This document shows, piece after piece, positions 26,129 to 35,103 of a stretch of DNA of 64,000 bases (within the stretch, counting starts at the first letter, position 1; the number at the start of each line of letters is the position of its first letter). Below the pieces are notes generated by a model. The model made no database searches. It was not told the origin of the DNA and saw only the letters and a program-made list of their open reading frames with translations. The DNA comes from an uncultured Coriobacteriaceae bacterium (GTDB lineage Bacteria; Actinomycetota; Coriobacteriia; Coriobacteriales; Atopobiaceae). Made by a program: the position numbers and the translations under genes. Where the stretch lies: positions 1 to 64,000 of the forward strand of contig UQWE01000001.1 of the NCBI GenBank assembly GCA_900544655.1, written 5' to 3'.

Positions 26129-27354
26129 CGCCTCGTCCCTTTGCTAGCGTAGGGGCGCTCTATCTCCATGTTCCCTTCTGCGTGAGGCGTTGTCGCTATT
26201 GCGACTTCTCGACGGCGGCGACTCGTCATGATGATCCGCTTATGGCGGCCTATGCGTCCTCGCTTGAGAACCTGGTCGAAGAGGCTCGCGAGCTCGGATT
26301 CCTTGCGGAGTGCCAGACCGCCTACCTAGGCGGTGGCACGCCGACGATGCTTGGTGCCAAGAGCCTCTCTTCGCTCGTCTCGGCCGTTCGCTCGGTGCCG
26401 TCCGTCCGCGAGCTTAGCTTTGAGGCGAATCCCGAGTCTTTAACCGACGAGGTCCTCGGTGCCACTGTCGCCTCCGGGGCGACGCGCGTCTCTATTGGCG
26501 TCCAGAGCTTTGATGACCGTGAGCTCCGGGGCCTTGGTCGCGTGCATACAGCCGGGCTTGCCTCTGTTCGCGTAGCCGCTGCCGTGGCTTCGGGTTTCGA
26601 CGTGTCCCTTGACCTTATGTGCGGAATTCCCTTCCAGACTCCGGAGTCCTGGCACAAGTCCCTCTCGCGGGCAGTCGAGCTTGGCGTCGGGCATGTGAGC
26701 TGCTACCCGCTTATGATCGAAGCCGGCACGCCACTCGAGCGAATGTGCGAGGCCGGCGAGGTTCCCTGGCCCTCGGACGATACCGAGGCAGATGATATGG
26801 AGGCGGCGCTCGACGTCCTCGAGTCCGCTGGATATTCGCGATATGAGGTTGCGAGTTATGCCCAGCCCGGGAAGCGTTGCCAACACAACATCGCCTATTG
26901 GACGGCCGTCCCGTATCTTGGCCTCGGAGTCTCCGCTGCTAGCATGCTGAGCCTGCCCGAATACGAAGCCCTTCGAGCTGTGGTGTCCTCCCTTCCGGCT
27001 CCTTCGGATGACGCTTGGCGCTTCAGGCTCACGTCGTCGGATGACGTTCGCGCGTACGCGCGGGCACGCTCCCTTGCAGAGCTTAGCTTTGAGGTCGAGC
27101 AGATGACCGAGGCCGATGCCGTGGCCGAGGACCTCATGCTGGCCGCGAGGATGACTGACGGCATACCCGCTGCGCTTCAGGTGCGCGCACGTCATGTTCT
27201 CGGGGAAAACCGTGTGGGGGAGTGCTTCTCCGCCCTTATCGGCAACGGCTTTCTCGTGGCGGCCGACTGCGGCTCGCTCGTTCCGACCCACAAGGGGTGG
27301 CTGCTCGGCAACGAGCTATATGGTCCCCTTTGGGACCTTGCGAGCGAAGGCTAG
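26125..27354 (+). CDS. hemW: HemW, radical SAM heme chaperone-like protein
   Basis: 409 residues. The radical SAM cluster motif is CVRRCRYC (about residues 19-26). Then follow LGGGTPTML, SFEANPESL, TRVSIGVQSFDD and a HemN C-terminal domain. It lacks the N-terminal region of true coproporphyrinogen oxidase HemN, and no heme biosynthesis genes lie near. HemW (heme insertion) is therefore the better call. It follows lepA-dusB by overlaps; lepA-hemW order is the Bacillus one. Confidence 0.88.
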   Translation: MTPRPFASVGALYLHVPFCVRRCRYCDFSTAATRHDDPLMAAYASSLENLVEEARELGFLAECQTAYLGGGTPTMLGAKSLSSLVSAVRSVPSVRELSFEANPESLTDEVLGATVASGATRVSIGVQSFDDRELRGLGRVHTAGLASVRVAAAVASGFDVSLDLMCGIPFQTPESWHKSLSRAVELGVGHVSCYPLMIEAGTPLERMCEAGEVPWPSDDTEADDMEAALDVLESAGYSRYEVASYAQPGKRCQHNIAYWTAVPYLGLGVSAASMLSLPEYEALRAVVSSLPAPSDDAWRFRLTSSDDVRAYARARSLAELSFEVEQMTEADAVAEDLMLAARMTDGIPAALQVRARHVLGENRVGECFSALIGNGFLVAADCGSLVPTHKGWLLGNELYGPLWDLASEG

Positions 27355-27511
27355 ATGCCGTCCTCTGCGTCCCCGATGTTGAGGACTATAGCTGCGGTTC
27401 ACCCAATCCGATATGAGGAAACATGTGAACAACCTGGGACAATATAAACGGCTATTCTGATTAGGCTGCAAAAACACTGCCGGTATTCCGGCGCCGAATT
27501 GGGAGATAGCC
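27355..27511 (+). other. hemW-yidC-like intergenic region
   Basis: A short AT-richer stretch with TATAAA (27443-27448) that could be a -10 element but has no matching -35. No gene or terminator seen. Confidence 0.35.
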
Positions 27512-29473
27512 TTGCTTTCCTGGATCACAGACATCTTCATGGCCGTCATGCGCCCGTGCTATGACCTCACGCAGAACTGGTGGCTCACCATCCTCCTCTT
27601 TACGCTCATCGTGAAAGTGGTCCTCATGCCGCTGTCACTGTGGTGCCAGTGGAACTCCATCATCATGGTGCGCATGATGCCTGCCCTCAACCGTGTGAAG
27701 GTGAAGTACTTCGGAGATCAGGAACAGATAGGCGAGCGTCAGAGCGAGCTCAACCGCGAGTACCACTACCACCCGCTGCTTTCGCTCATTCCTCTTGCCG
27801 TGCAGATCATCATCCTGTTTGGTCTCGTGGACGTTATCCATGCCATCACGGATTCGGGTGCCGCCGGTACCGAGTTCCTCGGCCTTGTGCCCATGGAGGA
27901 CGGCGGGTCTTCCTGGATCATGCCCATCCTCGCGACGCTTTCAGCCGTCGTCATGGGTGTGGCCTCCAACCACATCAACCCGCTCCAGCGCGAGCAGTCC
28001 CGCGCCGAGAAGAACTCGACCAACGGCCTGTCCATAGCGCTCTCGTTCTTCTTGGGCATTTACGTTGCCGCGGGCATGGCATTCTATTGGGTGTGCTCCA
28101 ACCTGCTGTCGGTAGTTGTCCAGGCAGCTTGCAACCTCATCATTCGCCCCGCGAAGTACGTCGACTACGATGACCTCGCCGCCTCAAAGGCCGAGCTTGC
28201 GGAGCTTAACAATCTGTCCAAGAAGAAGGGCCCATGGTGGAAGCCCGATCCGCTCGCAAAGCGCGAGAAGGCTGATTACAAGCGATTCTTTTCCATCGTG
28301 GGCAAGCACATCGTGTTCTACTCAGAGCGTAGCGGCTTCTGGCGTTACTTCCAAGGTGCTATCGAGTGGCTTCTCGCGAACTCTGACGTCTGCATCCACT
28401 ACGTAACTGGTGACCCCAACGATCAGGTCTTCGAGTACGCGAAGGACCATCCGCGCGTTCTTCCGTACTATATCGGCGAGAAGCGACTCATCACCCTCAT
28501 GATGAAGATGGACGCAGACGTCGTGGTCATGACGCTCGAGGACCTCGATAACTTCTACATCAAGCGTTCCTACGTGAAGAAGGATGCCTTCTACGCCTTC
28601 ATGTTCCACCACATGACCTCGACGATTCTCACGGCACGCCGCGAGGCCTATGACAACTATGACGCACTCCTTTGCGTGGGCCCGCACCAGCGTGACGAGG
28701 TCCGTGCCGCGGAGAAGCTCCGCAACCTGCCCGCAAAGGAGCTTCCCGAGATCGGCTATGACCTACTTGATCGCGAGATTGCCGCCTACCAGGCACGTGA
28801 TCACGAGGCGAAGTCTCGTCCGAGCATCCTCATCGCCCCGTCTTGGCAGGAGGATAACATCCTCGACCTCTGCGCCGACGACGCCATTCGCCCGCTGCTT
28901 GGTCGTGGTTGGCGCGTCGTGGTGCGCCCTCACCCCGAGTACACGAAGCGATTCCGTGCTCGCTGGGAGGCCCTCCAGGCCCGTTATGCGGATGTTCCTG
29001 CTGAGGATCTCTACTTCGAGCAGGACTTCTCTTCCAGCGAGTCGATTCTCGAGGCTGACGTCCTCATGACTGACTGGTCGAGCGTCTTCTGCGAGTTCTC
29101 GCTCGTGACGCTCAAGCCCAGCGTGTTTATTGACACCCCCATGAAGGTGAGCAACCCGGATTGGCAGGAGCTCGGCATCGAGCCGACGGACATCTCGCTT
29201 CGCAACGAGGTTGGTCGCTCCGTCTCTCCGGATGACCTCTCGAAGCTGCCCGACATAATTGCCGAGATGATTGCCAACCCCGATGCCTGGCATGACCGCA
29301 TCGAGGAGGTTCGCTCCAAGATGATCTTCAACCTCGGGCACGGCGGCGAGGCAGCTGGCCGTTACCTGCTCTACAAGATTCTCGAGAAGCAGAACGCTCG
29401 TGCCGGCAGGGACGTTGAGGACACGAACGAGGTCGCCCATGAAGCCCAGGAGGAGCGAGATGAGGACCTCTAA
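27512..29473 (+). CDS. YidC/Oxa1-like domain fused to CDP-glycerol glycerophosphotransferase (TagF-like)
   Basis: 653 residues. Part one (about 15-215) is an Oxa1/YidC insertase-like domain: WWLTILLFTLIVKVVLMPLS, a charged coiled hairpin (MMPALNRVKVKYFGDQEQ..), then HPLLSLIPLAVQIIILFGL and two more helices. The usual groove Arg is Lys. Part two (about 270-640) resembles the Glyphos_transf family: VCIHYVTGDPNDQVF, FMFHHMTST, ILIAPSWQEDNIL, VVVRPHPEY and TDWSSVFCEFSLVTLKPSVFIDTP. The first domain may anchor the transferase or assist insertion of neighbours. The housekeeping yidC normally lies by rnpA/rpmH, so this is probably a dedicated paralogue. Start TTG 27512 with GGGAG 6 nt upstream. Fusion is seen directly; function is inferred. 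Confidence 0.85.
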   Translation: MLSWITDIFMAVMRPCYDLTQNWWLTILLFTLIVKVVLMPLSLWCQWNSIIMVRMMPALNRVKVKYFGDQEQIGERQSELNREYHYHPLLSLIPLAVQIIILFGLVDVIHAITDSGAAGTEFLGLVPMEDGGSSWIMPILATLSAVVMGVASNHINPLQREQSRAEKNSTNGLSIALSFFLGIYVAAGMAFYWVCSNLLSVVVQAACNLIIRPAKYVDYDDLAASKAELAELNNLSKKKGPWWKPDPLAKREKADYKRFFSIVGKHIVFYSERSGFWRYFQGAIEWLLANSDVCIHYVTGDPNDQVFEYAKDHPRVLPYYIGEKRLITLMMKMDADVVVMTLEDLDNFYIKRSYVKKDAFYAFMFHHMTSTILTARREAYDNYDALLCVGPHQRDEVRAAEKLRNLPAKELPEIGYDLLDREIAAYQARDHEAKSRPSILIAPSWQEDNILDLCADDAIRPLLGRGWRVVVRPHPEYTKRFRARWEALQARYADVPAEDLYFEQDFSSSESILEADVLMTDWSSVFCEFSLVTLKPSVFIDTPMKVSNPDWQELGIEPTDISLRNEVGRSVSPDDLSKLPDIIAEMIANPDAWHDRIEEVRSKMIFNLGHGGEAAGRYLLYKILEKQNARAGRDVEDTNEVAHEAQEERDEDL

Positions 29474-31535
29474 GAGACTTGCTATCTTTTGCTTTGACCT
29501 TCTCTTTTTCGTCTTTGGCACGGGGCTGCTGTTCGCGTCGCTTGCGACCCCCGCGTTTGCCTATGTAGACCCGAGCGTCATGACCTATACGATTCAGGCG
29601 CTTGCTGGTGTCGCCGTCGCGCTTTCCGCCGTGATCGGCGTTGCCTGGAGGCGTCTGCGCCGTGTCGTCCTGAAGTTTCTCAAGGTTGACGAGGATGCTG
29701 GAAAGACCGTCGAGACACGCGTGAGCGAGGTAGACGCCACCTCTCACCCGGGCTATGCGATGTCTGCCCCCACGACGCTCAGGGAGCCGACTGGCGGGGC
29801 CTTTGACGGCGCCCCGCTCACCTGGCCGAAGCGCTTCGGCATCGCGCTGCTCGCTATGGCGTTCTTCATGTTCACGCTCTTCGTCGCCCCCTCCTTCGAG
29901 CTTGTCGACGGCAACACGGACAGCCTCTTCTTCACGATCCGCGACGTGTGGACCCTGCTCGTGGGGTCGGCCTTCGTCATCGGGAGCGTCATCGCCCTCG
30001 CGATCTCTTGCGCGCGCGGTAAGGCCTATGACGTGCTCGTCGCCATCGTGTTCGCGCTTGGTGTCGCGGGTTTCGTACAGGCGCTCCTCCTGAACGGCGG
30101 CCTGCCGGTGGCGGACGGCCGCGAGGTCGCCTGGGCGAGCTTCTCGTCGAAGATGATTATCGGCGTCATCGTCTGGGCCACCCTCGTCGCCGTAGCCGTT
30201 GCGGTCGTCGTGAGGGTCCCGGCGCTCGGCCGCCTCTCGCTCGCCTCCGTCGCCGTCGTCCTCATCCTGGTCCAGGGCATCTCCATCGCCCGTCCCATCA
30301 AGCACGCGGTCTTCGGCACGCCCTCGGACTACATGGTCACGAAGGCTGGCCTGTTCGAGGTCTCCGGCAAGAGCAACGTCGTGGTCTTTTGCATCGACAC
30401 TGTCGACACACAGGAGTTCGACTGCGTTCTCAAGCAGTATCCCGACACCCTCGAGGGTTATGAGGGCTTCACCTACTTCAGGAACTCCGTCGGTTCCATG
30501 ATCCCCACGGCCTATGGCGTCCCCTTCCTCGTCTCCGGCCAGATGCTCCAGGGCGGCGAGGACTACCAGCACTACATCGACACGCGCTTCACGCGCAGCA
30601 GTTTCGTCTCGGACATGCGTGCGCAGAATTACTCGGTGTCGCTCTACGCCGATTGCCTCTACAGCGACAAGCAGATCGTCGGCGATCAAACGGTCAACAT
30701 CAAGTCTTCGAGCGACAGAAGGGTTGACGCTTTCGGCACGGTCTCAATTCTTTACAAGGTCGCCCTCTATCGCAACGCCCCCTGGGTCGCGAAGCCAGCG
30801 TTCTGGTACTACACGGACGACATGAACCAGGCGGTTCTTGGTGGCTCGGCCTCCGGGACGGGTCCCGAGAGCGATGCGTCCTCCCCGTACGTTCTCGACG
30901 ACGGCGCCTACTACCGCGAGCTTTGCGAGCGCGGCCTTACCGTCTCCGAGGACACGGAGTCCGACGGTGCTTTCAAGTTCATCCACCTCAACGGCGCCCA
31001 CGTACCCTTCACGTATGACGAGGAGATGAACCAGCCCGAGGGCGGCACGGACATGGTCCGTCAGACCCGCGGCACCTTCACGATCCTCCAGCGGTATTTC
31101 GACGAGCTCAAGAGGCTCGGCGCCTATGACGACACCACCATCATCGTCACCGCAGACCACGGATATTGGAACTCGGGCATCCACGGCTCTCCCGTCAACA
31201 AGCGGGCAGACGGCCTGACCAACCCCATCTCGCCCATCTGCCTGGTGAAGCCCGCCGGAGCCACCGGCTCCCTCAAGGTCTCCGAGGCCCCCGTGAGCCA
31301 CATCGACTTCCAGCCGACCGTCCTTCAGGCGATGGGTGGCGACGGATCTGCCTACGGCGAGGGGACAACGTATTTCGATATCTCCGAAAACGCCGACCGT
31401 CCGCGCTATTTCGTTGACGAGATCTACGATGGCTTTCAAGAGACCCAGATGAACGAGTGGGTCATCAACGGCGATGCCCTCGACTTCTCCAACTGGTCCC
31501 TGACGGGCAAGGTATGGATGCAGGGCGACCTGTAG
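29460..31535 (+). CDS. membrane sulfatase-fold protein, LtaS/OpgB-like phosphoglycerol transferase
   Basis: 691 residues from ATG 29460 with AGGAGG 6 nt upstream, overlapping the preceding gene by 14 nt. The N-terminal part has about six membrane helices, with an AYVDPSVMTYTIQ stretch after the first. An extracytoplasmic alkaline-phosphatase-type domain follows: VVVFCIDTVD (metal Asp), MIPTAYGVPFL (candidate Thr nucleophile), HLNGAHVPF, IVTADHGYW (metal Asp/His) and GIHGS. LtaS and OpgB enzymes of this fold move glycerol phosphate from phosphatidylglycerol onto an acceptor. Coupling to a TagF-like gene points to glycerol-phosphate decoration or polymer assembly. True sulfatase activity is unlikely, since no CxPxR motif is seen. 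Confidence 0.82.
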   Translation: MRTSKRLAIFCFDLLFFVFGTGLLFASLATPAFAYVDPSVMTYTIQALAGVAVALSAVIGVAWRRLRRVVLKFLKVDEDAGKTVETRVSEVDATSHPGYAMSAPTTLREPTGGAFDGAPLTWPKRFGIALLAMAFFMFTLFVAPSFELVDGNTDSLFFTIRDVWTLLVGSAFVIGSVIALAISCARGKAYDVLVAIVFALGVAGFVQALLLNGGLPVADGREVAWASFSSKMIIGVIVWATLVAVAVAVVVRVPALGRLSLASVAVVLILVQGISIARPIKHAVFGTPSDYMVTKAGLFEVSGKSNVVVFCIDTVDTQEFDCVLKQYPDTLEGYEGFTYFRNSVGSMIPTAYGVPFLVSGQMLQGGEDYQHYIDTRFTRSSFVSDMRAQNYSVSLYADCLYSDKQIVGDQTVNIKSSSDRRVDAFGTVSILYKVALYRNAPWVAKPAFWYYTDDMNQAVLGGSASGTGPESDASSPYVLDDGAYYRELCERGLTVSEDTESDGAFKFIHLNGAHVPFTYDEEMNQPEGGTDMVRQTRGTFTILQRYFDELKRLGAYDDTTIIVTADHGYWNSGIHGSPVNKRADGLTNPISPICLVKPAGATGSLKVSEAPVSHIDFQPTVLQAMGGDGSAYGEGTTYFDISENADRPRYFVDEIYDGFQETQMNEWVINGDALDFSNWSLTGKVWMQGDL

Positions 31536-33183
31536 GTACCTCTCCGACGCAGATGATTCCTCGTGCTGCCAGCGGAATAAGACAGAGGAAGAAGGGCATA
31601 GCATACATGCCCTTTGCTTCCCAGAGCAGGTAGACCATGAAGCCAATGAAGAAGGCGCAGGGCAGAGCGTATTCTAGGGCGCTCTGCCCTTCCTCTCTAG
31701 ACTTCTTTGCGAGCCTGAACGCTCCTAATGCCGCGCCAGCGTAAACAAGCGTCTGGAAGCCATCCATGACGACGAGAAGGACCCTGCATATCCAACCATG
31801 GGCGAAGCTGACGTCCCATGCATCGTAGCGGTTATCCGGGGCATTGGTGCCTTGCGGCGCGGCATCCGGCCTCATCGTTCCGATTGAGGCGATGTAGAGC
31901 GATTGGAATGTCGGGTCGAGCCACTCGGAGGCAGCCTTTTTCGAGAAGAACCAGGCGGCGTAGGCTGGGTCTTCCGCAAAGTGGTCAAGAGAATCTCGAA
32001 TTGAGTCTTCCGCTTCGTGCTCTTGGGCCGCGACATCGCCCTCGTTTCTGATTTGGCTGTCGAGCGCGAACGTGCTCCACCATCCGGGCATGCCCTCTCC
32101 GAGGACTCCGTCCGGGCGGAGGCCCATCGCGATCCACATCGTCTTCGGCTGGTTGTCTGGGAACGTGACTCCCAACCTTGATTCCATAATCGATACGGGA
32201 ATCGAGCCGGCGAGGTTCGACGCCAGTAGAAGTAGGGCGATGGTCGCGGGGATGCGCCACCATTGGGATTTCCTTGCCGAGTCGACGGCGAAGACGATGA
32301 TAAAGCCGATCGCCACCAGGATATAGGTCGACTTTGCGATGAGCCCAACAAGGAGGAGCAATCCGCCCGACACGAGTTGGGCGATTGACTTTCCTCCGCT
32401 CGAGCGCTGCGACTTCATCCATAGGAGCATCGCGAGCATGCATAGGCACAGGCCTAATGCATTGCCGTAGGGAAACACGCAGAAGAGGAGAGGCGCTGCG
32501 AACATGAGTGCCAAGAGCTCCACGACGAGCCGCGCGGGCTTATCCATGCCTGAGGTCCTCGCCATTTCGATTACTACGAGCGAGGTCGCGATGGTTGAGA
32601 CCGCGTTGGCGAGCTGGAAAGTCATGATGGCACGCGTGCCGAACAGCCTGAAGAACCCCTCCAGTATGAGCAGGATGCCAGACTGGAACGGATAGTTGGA
32701 CAGATACATGTCCCCCGGAAGCCTATTCGTATAGGCGTCTGCCCGGGGCAAGAACGAAGAGTACTGGCCTCTTGCGAGTTCCTCGGCATATTGTGTGAGC
32801 TGCCTTGAGTCCGAGAAGCCGTTGTAGGCGGTCGCGTTGTCCAAGATCCACCAGGCGCAAAAGGCCAGCGCTATGAGAGACAAAGCGCAGATGAGCCCTC
32901 GCTCGCTCACTTTGTCTGCGTGCCTAACAAGAGTCAGGCACGCAGACGCATAGGCGATGGTGACAAGGACGCTCCCCGCGATCTCAATCGCCCATTTTGG
33001 CTGTAGGGGCGTGTTGAAGGCAACGCGCTCGCCGACGATGGCTCCAAGCGGGCCCATGACGGTCATGACGAGCGAGCCTACCGCGAGCAGCAGGCTAATC
33101 GCGCCAACAAGCACACACCCTAGCGAGAGGAACCAAGCGAAACGGCCTCTCTTTATGTTTCCCTGGTCCCTCTTGCCTTCCAT
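31465..33183 (-). CDS. polytopic membrane protein, GT-C glycosyltransferase-like
   Basis: 572 residues with about 12 hydrophobic segments. A large loop after the second or third helix (NGFSDSRQLTQYAEELARG, then YLSNYPFQSGILLILEGFFRLFG) matches the general pattern of GT39/PMT-like lipid-linked sugar transferases. The soluble stretch at about 350-470 is extracytoplasmic. I chose ATG 33183; longer frames run into ettA. The stop lies inside the convergent sulfatase-like gene, so the two 3' ends overlap by 71 nt, and the last 25 residues look like read-through rather than conserved protein. It is probably co-transcribed with ettA (10 nt gap). Activity is unproven. Confidence 0.7.
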   Translation of the reverse strand: MEGKRDQGNIKRGRFAWFLSLGCVLVGAISLLLAVGSLVMTVMGPLGAIVGERVAFNTPLQPKWAIEIAGSVLVTIAYASACLTLVRHADKVSERGLICALSLIALAFCAWWILDNATAYNGFSDSRQLTQYAEELARGQYSSFLPRADAYTNRLPGDMYLSNYPFQSGILLILEGFFRLFGTRAIMTFQLANAVSTIATSLVVIEMARTSGMDKPARLVVELLALMFAAPLLFCVFPYGNALGLCLCMLAMLLWMKSQRSSGGKSIAQLVSGGLLLLVGLIAKSTYILVAIGFIIVFAVDSARKSQWWRIPATIALLLLASNLAGSIPVSIMESRLGVTFPDNQPKTMWIAMGLRPDGVLGEGMPGWWSTFALDSQIRNEGDVAAQEHEAEDSIRDSLDHFAEDPAYAAWFFSKKAASEWLDPTFQSLYIASIGTMRPDAAPQGTNAPDNRYDAWDVSFAHGWICRVLLVVMDGFQTLVYAGAALGAFRLAKKSREEGQSALEYALPCAFFIGFMVYLLWEAKGMYAMPFFLCLIPLAARGIICVGEVPTGRPASIPCPSGTSWRSRGHRR

Positions 33184-33193
33184 GCTGATCTGC

Positions 33194-34915
33194 CTAGTCC
33201 CTGGTGAGCTTCCTGTGGATGCGGTGGGGCTTGGAAGCCTCCTCGCCAAGACGACGCACGCGGTCACGCTGGTAGTCGTCGAAGTTGCCCTCGAACCAGT
33301 GCCAGCGACCGGGCTCCTCGTCAGTGCCCTCCCAAGCCAAGATGTGCGTGGCAACTCGGTCGAGGAACCAACGGTCGTGCGAGGTGATGACCGAGCAGCC
33401 GGGGAAGGCGAGCAGGGCCTCCTCGAGGCTCTCGAGGGTCTCGGTGTCGAGGTCGTTCGTGGGCTCGTCGAGGAGCAGGAGGTTGCCGCCCTGCTTGAGC
33501 GTGAGGGCGAGGTTCAGGCGGTTACGCTCGCCGCCGGAGAGGACGCCGGCAGCCTTCTGCTGGTCCGGGCCCTTGAAGCCAAACGCGGAGACATAGGCGC
33601 GGGAGTTGATCTCGTCCTTGCCCACGATGATGAAGTCGTTGCCGCCGGAGACAACTTCCCAGACGTTCTTATCGGCATCGATGCCGGAGCGCATCTGGTC
33701 GACATAGGAGAGCTTGACCGTCTCGCCGAGCGTGATGGAGCCGCTCGTGGCCTCTTCGGTGGCAGAGCTTGCGAGCGAGCTGTCGCCAGCGGCCACGGCG
33801 GCGCCCACGATCATCTTGAAGAGCGTGGACTTGCCAACGCCGTTGGGGCCGATGACGCCGACGATGCCATTGCGCGGCAGCTCGAAGGAGAGGTCGTCGA
33901 TGAGAACGCGGTCGCCGAAGCTCTTGGAGAGGTGCTCCGCGACGAGGACCTTCGTGCCCAGGCGGGGGCCGGTGGGGATACGGATGTCAGTCACGCTGAC
34001 GGTGCGGCCGGAGCGGGCCTCGGCCTCCATCTGCTCGTAGCGCTCGAGACGTGCCTTGTTCTTGGCCTGTCGGGCCTTGGGACTGCTACGGACCCACTCG
34101 AGCTCGTTCTTGAGGCGCGAGGCGAGCTTGGCCTCCTTCTGGCCCTGGGCCTCGAGGCGAGCCGCCTTGGTCTCAAGGTAGGTGGAGTAGTTGCCCTTGT
34201 AGGGGTAGAGCTGCCCGCGATCGACCTCGCAGATCCACTCGGCGACGTTATCGAGGAAGTAGCGATCATGGGTAACGGCGAGGACGGCGCCGGGATAGTT
34301 CTTGAGGAACTTCTCGAGCCAAAGGACGCTCTCGGCGTCGAGGTGGTTCGTGGGCTCGTCGAGAAGGAGCAGGTCTGGGGCCTCGAGCAGCAGACGGCAG
34401 AGGGCGACGCGCCTGCGCTCGCCGCCGGAAAGTACGTTAACCGGCATGTCGGGATCCGGGCACTGCAGGGCGTCCATGGCCTGGGTGAGCTGGGAATCGA
34501 GGTCCCAGCCGTTCACGGCGTCTATCTCGTCCTGGAGCTTGCCCATCTCGGTCATGAGGGCGTCGAAGTCCGCTTCGGGTTCGGCCATCTCGACGCTGAT
34601 CTGATTGAAGCGCTCGATCTTGGCGAGGGTGTCTCCAAAGGCGAGGCGGACGTTCTCGATGACGGTCTTGTCCTCGTCGAGCGGGGGCTCCTGCTCGAGC
34701 AGGCCCACGGTGTAGCCCGGGGTGAGGCGTGCGTCGCCGTTGGTGAGATCGGTCCTTCCGGCCATGACCTTGAGCAGCGTGGACTTGCCCATGCCGTTGG
34801 GGCCCACGACGCCGATCTTGGCGCCGGGGAAGAAGCTGAGCGTGACGTCATCGAGAATGACCTTGTCGCCGACGCTCTTGCGAGCCTCGAACATCTGATA
34901 AATGAACTCTGCCAT
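33194..34915 (-). CDS. ettA: EttA, ABC-F translational throttle protein
   Basis: 573 residues with two ABC ATPase domains and no membrane part. Walker A motifs are GPNGMGKST and GPNGVGKST; signatures are LSGGERRRV and LSGGERNRL; both Walker B motifs are LLLDEPTN. Between them is the P-site tRNA interaction linker (WVRSSPKARQAKNKARLERYE). The N-terminus MAEFIYQM and DDVTLSFFPGAKIGVVG are those of EttA rather than resistance-type ABC-F proteins. It binds the ribosomal E site and gates entry into elongation by ADP/ATP ratio. AGGAGG precedes the ATG. Confidence 0.95.
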   Translation of the reverse strand: MAEFIYQMFEARKSVGDKVILDDVTLSFFPGAKIGVVGPNGMGKSTLLKVMAGRTDLTNGDARLTPGYTVGLLEQEPPLDEDKTVIENVRLAFGDTLAKIERFNQISVEMAEPEADFDALMTEMGKLQDEIDAVNGWDLDSQLTQAMDALQCPDPDMPVNVLSGGERRRVALCRLLLEAPDLLLLDEPTNHLDAESVLWLEKFLKNYPGAVLAVTHDRYFLDNVAEWICEVDRGQLYPYKGNYSTYLETKAARLEAQGQKEAKLASRLKNELEWVRSSPKARQAKNKARLERYEQMEAEARSGRTVSVTDIRIPTGPRLGTKVLVAEHLSKSFGDRVLIDDLSFELPRNGIVGVIGPNGVGKSTLFKMIVGAAVAAGDSSLASSATEEATSGSITLGETVKLSYVDQMRSGIDADKNVWEVVSGGNDFIIVGKDEINSRAYVSAFGFKGPDQQKAAGVLSGGERNRLNLALTLKQGGNLLLLDEPTNDLDTETLESLEEALLAFPGCSVITSHDRWFLDRVATHILAWEGTDEEPGRWHWFEGNFDDYQRDRVRRLGEEASKPHRIHRKLTRD

Positions 34916-35035
34916 CTGGATACCTCCTGGTAGCGGTGGCTTGGTTTCGGGTGCGGTAGCGCCGCGTTATGCCATAAGCTCTTCAAGCCTATCAGAAGAT
35001 ACGTGCATCGTCTGTGAGCTGCCGTGATGTTTGGG

Positions 35036-35041
35036 TAGAAT
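35036..35041 (+). promoter_or_regulatory. possible -10 element upstream of J-protein genes
   Basis: TAGAAT at 35036-35041, with only a weak -35 (TGTGAG, 35013-35018, 17-nt spacer). No CIRCE element (HrcA operator) is seen in 34916-35103. Confidence 0.35.
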
Positions 35042-35103
35042 GCTGGACGTTAGTGTTTCCGGATAGTCCGGGATGGGCCTACGAGACGGGAGACCACGAG
35101 TCC

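Noticed and set aside
29460..31535. True aryl sulfatase
   Set aside because: No CxPxR maturation motif; the layout (membrane helices then alkaline-phosphatase fold) fits LtaS/OpgB enzymes better.
32957..34933. Long plus-strand open frame across the ettA region
   Set aside because: It is the complement of ettA; residues are repetitive Leu/Glu/Val/Gly without motifs, while the minus strand is a clear ABC-F protein.
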